Shown here: positions 29,381 through 38,095 of the stretch, one piece after another
Layout: each line of letters opens with the position of its first letter
How positions within the stretch are numbered: the first letter of the stretch is position 1
Translations under genes and position numbers: made by a program
The notes under the pieces: model-generated
Database searches by the model: none
Seen by the model: the letters and a program-made list of their open reading frames with translations, nothing else
What the model was told of the DNA's origin: nothing
NCBI RefSeq assembly: GCF_035918235.1
Contig: NZ_CP109485.1
Location: forward strand, 4,092,001-4,156,000
DNA: 64,000 nt
Origin: Streptomyces sp. NBC_01445
Lineage (GTDB): Bacteria; Actinomycetota; Actinomycetes; Streptomycetales; Streptomycetaceae
Direction of reading: 5' to 3'

Positions 29381-29971
29381 ATGGCACGGAACGCGGAGCG
29401 CAGGGTGGCCCTGGTGAACGCCGCGGTGGAGGTACTCGCGGCCGAGGGCGCGCGCGGCCTGACCTTCCGCGCGGTGGACGCGGCGGCGGGCGTCCCCACG
29501 GGCACCTCGTCGAACTACTTCACCAGTCGGGACGACCTGCTGCACCAGATCGACTCATGGCTGCACGAGCGGCTGGCCCCGGATCCGGCGGTGGTCGCGG
29601 AACTCCTCGAGCGGCCGCGGGACCGCGAGCTGGTCGCGGCGTTCATGCACGATCTGCTCGGCCGCGCCCAGCGTGACCGCACCGCCTATCTGGCCATGAT
29701 GGAGATGCGCCTGGAGGCGGGACGCCGGCCCGAACTGCGCGCGTCCCTGATGAAATCGCTCCGCGGCGACCTCGACTTCGGCATCTCGTTCCACACCGAG
29801 TCCGGACTCCCCGGCGGCGCGGAGACGGTGACCGTGCTCTATCTCGCCGCGCTTGGGCTCATCCTGGAACACCTGACGATGCCGGGGATGCTGGACGGCG
29901 CCGTGCCCGGCGTGAGCGTCCCCGAAGGCCTCATGGACCGGATCGTCCGCACGATCGTGCCGCAGGAGTAG
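29381..29971 (+). CDS. TetR-family transcriptional regulator
   Basis: 196 aa. The N-terminal helix-turn-helix (LVNAAVEVLAAEGARGLTFR, VDAAAGVPTGTSSNYFTSRD) is typical TetR; the C-terminal ligand domain is helical with hydrophobic faces (TVLYLAALGLILEHLTM). GAGGAG lies 8 bases before ATG 29381. It should repress itself and the divergent DHFR-like gene. A copy of its putative operator core in the exporter promoter at 25.4 kb suggests a wider regulon. Confidence 0.92.
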   Translation: MARNAERRVALVNAAVEVLAAEGARGLTFRAVDAAAGVPTGTSSNYFTSRDDLLHQIDSWLHERLAPDPAVVAELLERPRDRELVAAFMHDLLGRAQRDRTAYLAMMEMRLEAGRRPELRASLMKSLRGDLDFGISFHTESGLPGGAETVTVLYLAALGLILEHLTMPGMLDGAVPGVSVPEGLMDRIVRTIVPQE

Positions 29972-30010
29972 CCGCCCGCACCCTTGATGGCCAGCCCTTG
30001 AGCCAGGCGC

Positions 30011-30619
30011 TCAAATCCCCTGCGGATCACGCCACATGGGCCACATCGTCGGCCCGTCCGGCAGCGCGATCCCGCTGCCGGTGCACGTGAAGCCGAGCCG
30101 CTCGTACAGCACACGGCTGCGGTCGCTGCTCGCCTCCAGATACGCCGCCGTGCCCTCGCGGTCGCAGCGGTCGAGGACGGGCTGCGTCAGCGCGGTGCCG
30201 AGGCCCTGGCCCTGCCGCGCCGGGTCGACGGCGATCATCCACAGGTACTCGTGCGCGCGGTCGCTCGGGTGGGCCCCTGCGGTCAACCGGCCGATGTCCT
30301 CGACCCGTTCGTTGTCCGGGTCCACGGCGGCGCGCAGTTGCGCGGGACCGTCGTCGTCCTCGTCCTCGGCCGAGCCGTCCGGCCGGGCCGGTACCGAGAG
30401 CCAGAGCGCGGCCGCGGCACCGTCCTCGGTGATGTCGACATATCCCTCGCTCAGCGAGATGTCGATGAAGGCCGCCATGAGTCCGGCGTGCCTGCGGCGC
30501 CGGTGCGCAAGGCCGGGAAAGACCCAGCCGCTCACCGGATCGTCCATGAACGCCTCGTCGAGCAGCCGCACAAGGTCCGCCCGATCGCCCTCCGTGGCCC
30601 TCCGGATCGCCACGCCCAT
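30011..30619 (-). CDS. GNAT-family N-acetyltransferase
   Basis: 202 aa GNAT protein with an acidic insertion (AEDEDDDGPAQ) in the middle. The acetyl-CoA motif is MIAVDPARQGQGLGTALTQP, followed by AYLEASSDRSRVLYERLGF. This layout is shared with many Streptomyces GNATs that self-protect against toxic amines; substrate unknown. ATG 30619. Convergent with the TetR gene, 39 bp apart. Confidence 0.88.
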   Translation of the reverse strand: MGVAIRRATEGDRADLVRLLDEAFMDDPVSGWVFPGLAHRRRRHAGLMAAFIDISLSEGYVDITEDGAAAALWLSVPARPDGSAEDEDDDGPAQLRAAVDPDNERVEDIGRLTAGAHPSDRAHEYLWMIAVDPARQGQGLGTALTQPVLDRCDREGTAAYLEASSDRSRVLYERLGFTCTGSGIALPDGPTMWPMWRDPQGI

Positions 30620-30727
30620 GGCCCCGCCCCCTCACATCGCGGCCCGCCTCAACGGGCCGTGTCCCTGCGCCGGTCGGCCGCCACGCGCCGGCCCGCTGCA
30701 GCCTAGGCGATCCGTTCCGTACACGCG

Positions 30728-30765
30728 TGCGGGCCCCGCGCTCCTGCCGGAGCGCGGGGCCCGCA
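30728..30765 (-). terminator. Terminator of the encapsulin operon
   Basis: TGCGGGCCCCGCGCTCC (30728-30744), loop TGCC, GGAGCGCGGGGCCCGCA (30749-30765): a perfect 17-bp stem 37 bases after the polyprenyl transferase stop. Confidence 0.85.
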
Positions 30766-30802
30766 ACGCATGGCAACTCCCCTCCCCTGTTGCCGGCTTC
30801 CC

Positions 30803-31903
30803 CTAGTGGCTGCGCCGCGTCACGAACTCGGCCAGCGACAGCAGTCCGTCCGCGGCCTCCGGCGCCGGGACGGCCCGGGACAGCTGGTGCACCGCCCGGG
30901 ACATCCGGTCCGCCGCGTGCAGCTGCGCCCAGTCGCGCCCCCCGGCGCGCTCGACGACCAGCGCCATGGCCTCCAGTTCCCCCTCCTTCGGCGGACCGTC
31001 GTCCGGCCCCACCACCCCGTAGAGCGCGGCCAGTTCACCGGCTTCCGGCGTTCCCGAGGCCAGCGCCGCCACCACCGGCAGCGACTTCTTGCGCACCGCG
31101 AGATCGGCGCCCGCCGCCTTGCCCGTACGGGCCGGATCCCCCCAGATCCCTATGACGTCGTCGATCAGCTGGAACGCGAGCCCGGCCTGTCTGCCGAACC
31201 CGTCGAGGGCCGCGACCTCCTCCTCTCCGGCCCCCGCGTACAGCCCCCCGACCGCGCAGGCGCAACCGAGCAGAGCGCCCGTCTTCGCCTCCGCCATGAC
31301 GAGGCACTCGTCCAGCGTGACCTCGTCCGGTTCGCGCCTCTCCAGGGCGACATCGGCGACCTGGCCCTCGCACAGCTCCATCACACAGGCCGCGATGCGG
31401 GCCGCCGCCGGCCGGGCCGCCGGGTGCGGGTCCTCGGCGAGCAGCCGCTGCGCGAGCGCCTGGAGCGCGTCGCCCGCCAGGATCGCGTCGGCGTCCCCGA
31501 AGACGGTCCACGCCGTCGGGCGGTGCCTGCGCGTGGTGTCCCGGTCCATGACGTCGTCGTGCAGGAGCGTGAAGTTGTGGACGAGTTCCACGGCCGCGGC
31601 CGCCCGCACGGCGACCTCCGGGGCGCCCCCGAGCGCCCGTACCGCGGCGAGGACGAGCGCCGGCCTGATGGCCTTGCCCGCGTGCTCCGTGGCCGCGGTG
31701 CCGTCCGCGTGCTCCCACCCGAAGTGGTAGCGCGCGATGCGGCGCAGCGACGTGGGCAGGGTCTCCACGGCCCCGCGCAGCTCCGGGTCGACCTGCGCCC
31801 TGGCCTGCGCCAGGATCACCGCCGCCTCCTGGCCGTCAGCAGCCACCTCTTCGCCCGGTCCCCCTTGCTGCTGCCGCACTATGGGCTGCTTCGTCTGCGC
31901 CAT
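30803..31903 (-). CDS. Polyprenyl diphosphate synthase, presumed Family 2 encapsulin cargo
   Basis: 366 aa. The trans-isoprenyl diphosphate synthase core has FARM HNFTLLHDDVMDRDTTRRH (about residues 115-133), the Lys/Arg of IARYHFGWEHAD and GKAIRPALVLAAVRALGG, and the second aspartate motif QLIDDVIGIWGDP. It should condense IPP with an allylic diphosphate (FPP/GGPP size range not decidable). The first about 45 residues are low-complexity and disordered-looking (TKQPIVRQQQGGPGEE), as in cargo-loading extensions of Family 2 encapsulin cargo. The ATG at 31903 lies 6 bases after the shell gene stop; a GTG at 31918 overlapping that stop is also possible. Co-transcribed with the shell gene. Confidence 0.92.
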   Translation of the reverse strand: MAQTKQPIVRQQQGGPGEEVAADGQEAAVILAQARAQVDPELRGAVETLPTSLRRIARYHFGWEHADGTAATEHAGKAIRPALVLAAVRALGGAPEVAVRAAAAVELVHNFTLLHDDVMDRDTTRRHRPTAWTVFGDADAILAGDALQALAQRLLAEDPHPAARPAAARIAACVMELCEGQVADVALERREPDEVTLDECLVMAEAKTGALLGCACAVGGLYAGAGEEEVAALDGFGRQAGLAFQLIDDVIGIWGDPARTGKAAGADLAVRKKSLPVVAALASGTPEAGELAALYGVVGPDDGPPKEGELEAMALVVERAGGRDWAQLHAADRMSRAVHQLSRAVPAPEAADGLLSLAEFVTRRSH

Positions 31904-31908
31904 GAGCT

Positions 31909-33315
31909 TCAACGCCACCTGCCGATCTCGACGTTCTCCAGGACGCCGAGCGCGTCCGGCACGAGCACCGCCGCCGAGTAGTACGTCGTCACCAGGTACG
32001 AGATGATCGCCTGCTCGCTGATGCCCATGAACCGCACCGACAGGCTCGGCTCGATCTCGTCCGGGATGCCCGCCTGCTGGAGGCCGATGACTCCCTGCTC
32101 CTCCTCGCCGGTACGCATGCAGATGATCGACGTCGTGCGCGCGTCGGACACGGGGATCTTGTTGCTCGGGAAGATCGGCACCCCACGCCAGGTCGGAATG
32201 CGGTTGCCGCCCACGTCGATGGACTCCGGGACGAGCCCCCGCCTGTTGCACTCGCGCCCGAACGCGGCGATGGCGCGCGGGTGGGCGAGGAACAGCTTCG
32301 ATCCCCGGCGGCGGCTGAGCAGCTCGTCCATGTCGTCCGGGCTGGGCACGCCGTCGTGCGGCTGGAGCCGCTGCTCGTACTCGCAGTTGTTGAGCAGACC
32401 GAACTCCCGGTTGTTGATGAGTTCGTGCTCCTGGCGCTCCTTCAACGCCTCGACGGTGAGCCGGAGCTGATGCTCCGTCTGGTTCATCGGCTGGTTGTAG
32501 AGGTCCGCCACGCGCGAGTGGATGCGCAGGACGGTCTGGGCGACGCTCAGCTCGTACTCGCGCGGCGCCGCGTCGTAGTCGACGTACGTGCCCGGGAGCA
32601 CCGCCTCGCCGACGTGGCCGGCGGAGAGGTCGATCTGCTTCTCGCCGAACTTGTTCGCGCGCTGCGCCGGGATGGTCCGCAGCGCTCCCAGGTGGTCGGC
32701 GAGGCTCTCGGAGCGCTCCGCGACCTGCTCCAGGTCCTGGCGCGGCAGCGTGAGCACGGTGCACGCGGTCACGGCGCGCGCCGTGTACTCCCAGATGGCG
32801 TCCGGGTCGAGCAGCGCCTGCTCGCCGAAGTACGCACCGTCGGCCAGCACCCCCAGGACCGCGTCGTCCCCGTAGGGACCCGTGCCGACCTTCTCGACCT
32901 TGCCGTGCGCGAGCAGGAACACCTCGTCGGCGGAGCTGCCGAACGAGGCGAGCAGCTCGCCCGGCACGTACTCCCGCTGGCGGCACCGCACCGCGAGCTC
33001 CTCGAGCACTTCCTGGTCGCCGTAGTCCCTCAGCACCGGCAGTTCGCCGAGCTCCGCGGGGATGACCCGCACCTGGTCTCCGGTCTTCACGAACGTCACG
33101 CGTCCGTCGCCGACCGAGTAGCTGAGCCGCCGGTTCACCCGGTACGTGCCGCCCTGCACATTCACCCAGGGCAGCATCCGCAGCAGCCACCGGGAGCTGA
33201 TCTCCTGCATCTGTGGAGCGGACTTGGTGGTGGTGGCCAGATTCCGCGCGGCGGATGTGCCGAGACTCTGCTGGGGCCCGGCCTGCTCCGTGCGGACTTC
33301 TTCGCCTACCGACAT
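31909..33315 (-). CDS. Family 2B encapsulin nanocompartment shell protein (EshA/SrpI-like)
   Basis: 468 aa. An N-terminal arm ([19 protein letters not shown]) precedes an HK97-type shell fold, which is interrupted at about residues 80-220 by a cyclic-nucleotide-binding-like domain with phosphate cassette [10 protein letters not shown] and ARA. The C-terminal half ([50 protein letters not shown]) is the SrpI/EshA core. The protein should self-assemble into a closed cage whose outside displays the nucleotide-binding domains. GGGAGG lies 9 bases before ATG 33315. The next gene encodes its presumed cargo. EshA proteins affect ppGpp levels and antibiotic production in some Streptomyces. Confidence 0.95.
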   Translation of the reverse strand: MSVGEEVRTEQAGPQQSLGTSAARNLATTTKSAPQMQEISSRWLLRMLPWVNVQGGTYRVNRRLSYSVGDGRVTFVKTGDQVRVIPAELGELPVLRDYGDQEVLEELAVRCRQREYVPGELLASFGSSADEVFLLAHGKVEKVGTGPYGDDAVLGVLADGAYFGEQALLDPDAIWEYTARAVTACTVLTLPRQDLEQVAERSESLADHLGALRTIPAQRANKFGEKQIDLSAGHVGEAVLPGTYVDYDAAPREYELSVAQTVLRIHSRVADLYNQPMNQTEHQLRLTVEALKERQEHELINNREFGLLNNCEYEQRLQPHDGVPSPDDMDELLSRRRGSKLFLAHPRAIAAFGRECNRRGLVPESIDVGGNRIPTWRGVPIFPSNKIPVSDARTTSIICMRTGEEEQGVIGLQQAGIPDEIEPSLSVRFMGISEQAIISYLVTTYYSAAVLVPDALGVLENVEIGRWR

Positions 33316-33526
33316 GGGCTTTGCCTCCCGATCAAGAACTGACCTGCGGCGACAAGACTTCCAGCACCCACTGTGGCCGCGCCATTACACAAACGAGCGG
33401 GGTTGGGCGAGAGTGGACAGGGCACCATGCCCGTTTTTCCGGGTAGGGAACTTCCCGACGGAGGAACTTCAAGATCCCGGAGGACGTTCAACCGGTACAC
33501 CGAGGCACCGATGACGGGAGACAGCA

Positions 33527-33760
33527 ATGACAGGCTTCCTGGACCGCGCCAAGGAGCAGGCGCAGCGCGGGCTCACGCAGGGCAAGCAGAAGCTGGACGA
33601 GGTGCAGGCGCAGCGGGCGGGCGGCGACCTCCTGAAGAAGCTGGGCGCCGCGTACTACGCGGAGCGGAAGGGCACGGGCACCCCCGAGGCGACCCAGTCC
33701 GCGCTCGGAGCCCTGGAGAACCACATCGCGGAGCACGGGGACGGCTTCCTGCGGGCCTGA
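33527..33760 (+). CDS. Small conserved protein of unknown function
   Basis: 77 aa, soluble, two helical stretches (MTGFLDRAKEQAQRGLTQGK and GDLLKKLGAAYYAERKG), no signal peptide or membrane segment. The amphipathic Lys/Gln-rich N-terminus is the type seen in small stress-associated or coiled-coil proteins. ATG 33527 is preceded by GGGAGA. It is divergent from the encapsulin operon across 211 bp. I recall the family only as a Streptomyces hypothetical. Confidence 0.75.
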   Translation: MTGFLDRAKEQAQRGLTQGKQKLDEVQAQRAGGDLLKKLGAAYYAERKGTGTPEATQSALGALENHIAEHGDGFLRA

Positions 33761-33936
33761 GGCCGCTCCGCCTCACACCCGGTCGGCCCGTAGGCCTGGC
33801 TGTCCGGAACGCCTCACGATGTCCGGAACGGCTCGCACGCGATGCGAACAAGTAGTCCGGGTGGGCCTGTTCGGGTACAAGCGGCGTACGAGACGGACGC
33901 GCCCCGCTTCCGTCGCACCCCGCGAAGGAGGCGGCC

Positions 33937-34527
33937 GTGGCCACACCCATGTCCGCGAGCAGTTTCCTGGACGCCCTCAAGCGTGAAGGCCTGACGGTCG
34001 TCGAGGTCGGCGACTGGAGACACCACAACCGCAACCACAAGGGACCCTGGGGCCCGGTGAACGGCGTGATGATCCACCACACCGTGACGAAGGGCAGCAA
34101 GCAGACCGTCGACCTCTGCCAAAAGGGGCACGCGGACCTGCCGGGGCCGCTGTGCCACGGCGTCATCACGAAGGACGGCCGCGTCCACCTCGTCGGCTAC
34201 GGACGGGCCAACCACGCAGGTCTCGGCGACGACGACGTGCTGCGGGCGGTCATCGCCGAGAAGGCCCTGCCCCACGACAACGAGGCGAACACGGACGGCA
34301 ACCGCCACTTCTACGGTTTCGAGTGCGAGAACCTCGGCGACGGCGAGGACCCGTGGCCCGCCGCGCAGCTGGAGGCCATCGAGAGGGCGGCGGCCGCGGT
34401 GTGCCGCCATCACGGCTGGACGGAGAGGTCGGTGATCGGCCACCTGGAGTGGCAGCCGGGCAAGGTCGACCCGCGCGGTTTCACGATGGCCTCGATGCGG
34501 GGGCGCATCCGCGACCGGCTCAAGTAG
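33937..34527 (+). CDS. N-acetylmuramoyl-L-alanine amidase (amidase_2 fold), no signal peptide
   Basis: 196 aa, one amidase_2/PGRP domain: VNGVMIHHTVTKGSKQT with the zinc His pair, LCHGVITKDGRVHLVGYG, NRHFYGFECENLGDG and the C-terminal His in VIGHLEWQPGKVDPRGF. This fold cleaves the lactyl-L-alanine amide of peptidoglycan. No signal peptide or wall-binding domain is seen, which suggests export by another route, holin-dependent release, or an intracellular turnover role. The start GTG 33937 has AAGGAGG before it. The promoter region contains a GGGTAC box. Confidence 0.9.
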   Translation: MATPMSASSFLDALKREGLTVVEVGDWRHHNRNHKGPWGPVNGVMIHHTVTKGSKQTVDLCQKGHADLPGPLCHGVITKDGRVHLVGYGRANHAGLGDDDVLRAVIAEKALPHDNEANTDGNRHFYGFECENLGDGEDPWPAAQLEAIERAAAAVCRHHGWTERSVIGHLEWQPGKVDPRGFTMASMRGRIRDRLK

Positions 34528-34575
34528 CCGCCCTCCGGCACGCGGCCCGCGGCGACCCGCTTGCACAATGAGCAG

Positions 34576-35505
34576 GTGACCTCGCACTCCCGCCCGCGCC
34601 CGCCTCTGCACCCCCGGCTGCCCTCGCCGGTGGAGCCGGTCGCCGACGACCGGTTCCACCGTCACGGGGTGCGGCTCCTGCTCAAACGCGACGACCTCAT
34701 CCACCCCGACCTGCCCGGCAACAAGTGGCGCAAGCTGGCCCCGAACCTCGAAGCGGCGGCCGCAGCGGGCCACGGCACGCTGCTCACGTTCGGCGGCGCG
34801 TACTCCAACCACCTGCGCGCCACGGCCGCCGCGGGCCGTCTCCTGGGCCTGCGGACCATCGGCGTCGTCCGGGGTCAGGAGCTCGCCGGACAGCCCCTGA
34901 ACGCCTCTCTCGCGCGCTGCGCGGACGACGGCATGCGTCTGCACTTCGTCGACCGGACGACGTACCGGGAGAAGCGGGATCCGGCCACGCTCGCGCGCAT
35001 CTTGCGCGAGGTGGCACCGCCCGACGGTGACGGGAAGGCGCCCTACGTCGTCCCCGAGGGCGGCAGCAACACCGAGGCCGTGCGCGGCTGCGCGGAGCTC
35101 GGGCAGGAGTTGCGCGGGGCCGCCGACGCGGTGGGCGTCGCCTGCGGCACCGGCGGCACGCTCGCCGGACTGGCCGCCGGGCTCGGCGAGGGGCAGCGCG
35201 CACTCGGCATACCCGTCCTGAAGGGCGGCTTCCTCGGTGACGAGATACGCACCCTCCAGGAGGCGGCGTTCGGCGGCCCGCGGGGCGCCTGGTCCCTGGA
35301 CGAGCGCTTCCACTGCGGCGGCTACGGCCGCACCACCCCCGCCCTCCTCGCCTTCGCCGAGGACTTCGAGCAGCGCCACGGCGTGCCCATAGAGCGCCTC
35401 TATGTGGCCAAGCTGCTGCATGGGCTGCTCGCCCTCACCGAGGAGGGCGCGTTCGCGCCGGGCACGCGGCTCATGGCCGTCGTGACGGGAACGCCCTCCC
35501 CGTAG
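34576..35505 (+). CDS. 1-aminocyclopropane-1-carboxylate deaminase / D-cysteine desulfhydrase family
   Basis: 309 aa PLP enzyme of tryptophan-synthase fold type II. The Schiff-base Lys is in HPDLPGNKWRKLAPN (about residue 45); TFGGAYSNHLRATAAA carries the PLP-contacting Asn/Ser; VACGTGGTLAGLAAG binds the phosphate. It would release ammonia and a 2-oxo acid from ACC or D-cysteine; residues do not discriminate. The start is uncertain: GTG 34576 lies 6 nt after CACAAT (a leaderless arrangement), while TTG 34561 is in frame with no ribosome site. Convergent with the antiporter gene, 7 bp gap. Confidence 0.9.
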   Translation: MTSHSRPRPPLHPRLPSPVEPVADDRFHRHGVRLLLKRDDLIHPDLPGNKWRKLAPNLEAAAAAGHGTLLTFGGAYSNHLRATAAAGRLLGLRTIGVVRGQELAGQPLNASLARCADDGMRLHFVDRTTYREKRDPATLARILREVAPPDGDGKAPYVVPEGGSNTEAVRGCAELGQELRGAADAVGVACGTGGTLAGLAAGLGEGQRALGIPVLKGGFLGDEIRTLQEAAFGGPRGAWSLDERFHCGGYGRTTPALLAFAEDFEQRHGVPIERLYVAKLLHGLLALTEEGAFAPGTRLMAVVTGTPSP

Positions 35506-35512
35506 CGGCCGG

Positions 35513-37111
35513 TCAGTCGTCGACCTCCCGGTAGGCAGCCGCCTCCTCCAGGTCGAGCTTGCGCAGCAGCGTGCGCATCATCTCGTCGTCGATCCGCCGC
35601 TCGTCCCGCATCCGTACGAAGACCTCGCGCTCGGCCGCGATGGCCTCCCGCGTGAGCCGGCGATACGTGTCGTCGGCGGACTCCCCCGTCACCGGGTTGG
35701 CGTGGCCGAGGCGTTCCCACACGGAGTTGCGGCGGCGCTCCAGGACGGTCCGCAGCCGGTCCTCGAGCGGCTCGGGCAGACAGTTGCGCTCGTCCTCCAT
35801 CAGCTCGTTCACACGCTCCTCGGCGGCCTGTGAGGCGGCGTTCTGCGCCTGCGCCTCGGCGAGCGTCTCGGCCTGCGTATCGCGACCCGGCAGCTTGAGG
35901 ATCTTGATCAGCCAGGGCAGCGAGAGCCCCTGCACGACGAGGGTGCCGATGACGGTCGTGAACGTGAGGAACAGGACCAGGTTGCGAGCGGGGAAACGGC
36001 TCCCGTCGTCGACGAACAGGGGGATCGAGAAGGCGATCGCGAGCGACACGACGCCGCGCATCCCGGCCCAGCTCACCACGAGCGGCCGCCGCCAGTCGGT
36101 GTCCCGTTCCCGCTCCCTGATCCGCGCCGACAGCCACCAGGGCAGATAGGTGGCCGGATACGACCACACGAACCGCATCACCACGACGAGGACGAAGACC
36201 GCGACGGCGTACCCGAGGGCCTCCCCGACGCTGTACTCGCCGAGGTCCTTGAGGACGAAGGGCAGCTGGAGTCCGATGAGCGCGAAGACCGCCGACTCCA
36301 GGATGAAGGCGACCACCTTCCACACGGCGGCCTCCTGGAGGCGCGTCTCGAAGTCGACCTGCCAGGCGTGGTGCCCCAGGTAGAGGGCGACCGTGACCAC
36401 GGCGAGCACTCCGGAGGCGCCGACCTGCTCGGCGGCCGCGTAGGCGACGAACGGGATGAGGAGGGAGAGCGTGTTCTGGAGGATCGCCTCCTTCAGGTGC
36501 GTCCGCAGCCAGTGCAGCGGCACCATCAGGACGAGCCCGACGCCGACGCCGCCGACCGATGCCACCAGGAACTCCCTGATCCCGCCCGCCCAGCTCGCGC
36601 CCTCCCCGACCGCGGCGGCCAGCGCGACCTTGTAGGCGGTGATCGCGGTCGCGTCGTTCACCAGGGACTCGCCCTGGAGGATCGTCGTGATCCGCGCGGG
36701 CAGCCCCACCTTGCGCGCGATGGCCGTCGCGGCGACCGCGTCCGGCGGGGCGATCACCGCGCCGAGTACGAGCGCGGCCGTCAGCGGCAGATCGGGGATC
36801 AGCTCGTACGCGAGCCAGCCGACGGCGACGGTCGCGAACAGCACGTACCCGACGGAGAGCAGCGCGACCGGCCTGACGTTGGCCCGCAGGTCGAGGTACG
36901 AGCTCTCCAGGGCCGCGGTGTGCAGCAGTGGCGGCAGGATCAGCGGCAGCACGATGTGCGGGTCGAGGGTGTAGTGCGGCACCCCGGGCAGGTACGACGC
37001 CACGAGTCCGACCGCGACGAGCAGCAGCGGCGCGGGTACCGGGGTCCTGCGCGCGGCCCCCGCGACCGCCGCGCTCGCCGCGATCAGTGCCACCAGGGGC
37101 AATACATCCAT
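35513..37111 (-). CDS. CPA1-family Na+(K+)/H+ antiporter
   Basis: 532 aa with about 12 membrane helices (VLPLVALIAASAAVAGAA, GYVLFATVAVGWLAYELI) and a charged cytoplasmic C-terminal part of about 130 residues. Key CPA1 features are VIAPPDAVAATAIARK (the ND-equivalent region with Asp) and GESLVNDATAITAYK with the conserved Asn-Asp pair. It exchanges cytoplasmic Na+ for H+, for pH and salt balance. The start ATG 37111. The C-terminal tail (LMEDERNCLPEPLEDRLRTV) may be regulatory. Confidence 0.93.
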   Translation of the reverse strand: MDVLPLVALIAASAAVAGAARRTPVPAPLLLVAVGLVASYLPGVPHYTLDPHIVLPLILPPLLHTAALESSYLDLRANVRPVALLSVGYVLFATVAVGWLAYELIPDLPLTAALVLGAVIAPPDAVAATAIARKVGLPARITTILQGESLVNDATAITAYKVALAAAVGEGASWAGGIREFLVASVGGVGVGLVLMVPLHWLRTHLKEAILQNTLSLLIPFVAYAAAEQVGASGVLAVVTVALYLGHHAWQVDFETRLQEAAVWKVVAFILESAVFALIGLQLPFVLKDLGEYSVGEALGYAVAVFVLVVVMRFVWSYPATYLPWWLSARIRERERDTDWRRPLVVSWAGMRGVVSLAIAFSIPLFVDDGSRFPARNLVLFLTFTTVIGTLVVQGLSLPWLIKILKLPGRDTQAETLAEAQAQNAASQAAEERVNELMEDERNCLPEPLEDRLRTVLERRRNSVWERLGHANPVTGESADDTYRRLTREAIAAEREVFVRMRDERRIDDEMMRTLLRKLDLEEAAAYREVDD

Positions 37112-37151
37112 CAGCCCGTCCCTCCGCCGTCCGCCATGCCGCCGCCCGCCG

Positions 37152-37157
37152 TAACCT
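37152..37157 (+). promoter_or_regulatory. -10 box of a probable leaderless promoter
   Basis: TAACCT, then 7 nt (GGCCATC), then ATG 37165 of the UBP zinc-finger gene. No ribosome site is present. Confidence 0.55.
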
Positions 37158-37164
37158 GGCCATC

Positions 37165-37425
37165 ATGAACGAGTGCCCGCATGTCGACGCGCTGCCCCAC
37201 CCCGAGCCCGCGGCCCTGAGTGACACCTGCCTGGAGTGCCACGCGGCCGGCACCCACCCGGTGCAGCTGCGGCTCTGCCTGGAATGCGGACATGTGGGCT
37301 GCTGCGACTCCTCGCCCCTGAAGCACGCGACGCAGCACTTCGGGGAGTCGGGACACGCGGTGATGCGGACGTTCGAGCCCGGCGAGAGCTGGCGCTGGTG
37401 CTTCGTGGACAGCCTGCTCGTCTGA
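37165..37425 (+). CDS. UBP-type zinc finger domain protein
   Basis: 86 aa, essentially one zf-UBP domain: Cys/His ligands at CPHVDAL, CLECHAAG, CLECGHVGCCDSS, KHATQHF and GHAV. In eukaryotes the fold binds the ubiquitin C-terminus; in Streptomyces, which lacks ubiquitin, it may bind a small peptide tail or only be structural. Soluble; no operon partner. The start codon follows a -10 box by 7 nt, so the message is likely leaderless. Confidence 0.88.
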   Translation: MNECPHVDALPHPEPAALSDTCLECHAAGTHPVQLRLCLECGHVGCCDSSPLKHATQHFGESGHAVMRTFEPGESWRWCFVDSLLV

Positions 37426-37443
37426 GGACCGCACCGGTTTGCG

Positions 37444-37468
37444 GTTCGACCGTGCGAGGCCTGGGTAC
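37444..37468 (+). promoter_or_regulatory. Candidate sigma-B/H-type promoter of the sigH operon
   Basis: GTTC-N15-GGGTAC resembles the stress sigma consensus GTTT-N14/16-GGGTAT/C, with one mismatch in the -35. It is about 215 bp upstream of the anti-sigma gene. Sigma-H is known to use such promoters, so autoregulation is plausible. A 7-bp inverted repeat ACTCATA-N7-TATGAGT (37527-37547) follows. Confidence 0.45.
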
Positions 37469-37681
37469 GTCAACCCGGCGCCCGCTCTTTCCAATTGAGT
37501 CCGCACACCCTCTAGCCACTGTCCGTACTCATAGGCTTACTATGAGTGACACCAACGGGCCGGGGGTCCCCGGGACAGGAGACTTGGGCGCGCGGTAGCG
37601 TCACCGCTGAACACATAGCGCGTCACCCGGGGGACGTACCCTCCGGAGCCCGAAAGTGCTTGTACCACCATGGAGGTGAGG

Positions 37682-38095
37682 GTGTCCCAGATCGCAGGCG
37701 AGCCCGGGAATCAGGACTTCGTAGAAGTCCGGCTGCCGGCTGCGGGTGCCTACCTGTCGGTGCTGCGGACGGCCACGGCCGGCCTCGCGGCGCGTTTGGA
37801 CTTCACCCTCGACGAGATCGAGGACCTCCGCATCGCGGTAGACGAGGCGTGCGCGATCCTGCTCCAGCAGGCCGTGCCCGGCTCGGTGCTCAGCTGCGTC
37901 TTCCGCCTCGTCGACGACTCGCTGGAGGTGACGGTCTCGGCGCCCACCACCGACGGCCGAGCCCCGGAGCGCGACACCTTCGCCTGGACTGTGCTGTCGG
38001 CCCTCGCGGGCAAGGTGGACTCCACGGTCGCCGACGACAACACCGTCTCGATCAGTCTCTACAAACAGCGCGGCGCGGGTCCCGGGCCGGCGTGA
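37682..38095 (+). CDS. prsH: Anti-sigma factor / RsbW-like ATPase of the sigH operon
   Basis: 137 aa HATPase_c protein of the RsbW/SpoIIAB type: N-box IAVDEACAILLQQA (about residues 57-70), and VSISLYKQ at the end. These proteins bind sigma-B-type factors and hold them inactive until released by an anti-anti-sigma factor. GTG 37682 has GGAGGTGAGG directly before it; the ATG four codons earlier is less well placed. The sigH gene starts inside its stop (GTGA). Named UshX or PrsH in S. coelicolor, where it controls SigH. Confidence 0.88.
   Translation: MSQIAGEPGNQDFVEVRLPAAGAYLSVLRTATAGLAARLDFTLDEIEDLRIAVDEACAILLQQAVPGSVLSCVFRLVDDSLEVTVSAPTTDGRAPERDTFAWTVLSALAGKVDSTVADDNTVSISLYKQRGAGPGPA

Noticed and set aside
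30803..33190. A 795-residue fusion of shell gene sequence and polyprenyl synthase
   Set aside because: The upstream half is the shell gene read in the wrong frame; the prenyl synthase starts near 31903 after the shell stop.
33854..33878. Sigma-B-type promoter for the amidase (GTCC-N14-GGGTAC)
   Set aside because: The -10 is good but the -35 matches poorly; mentioned only as a GGGTAC box.
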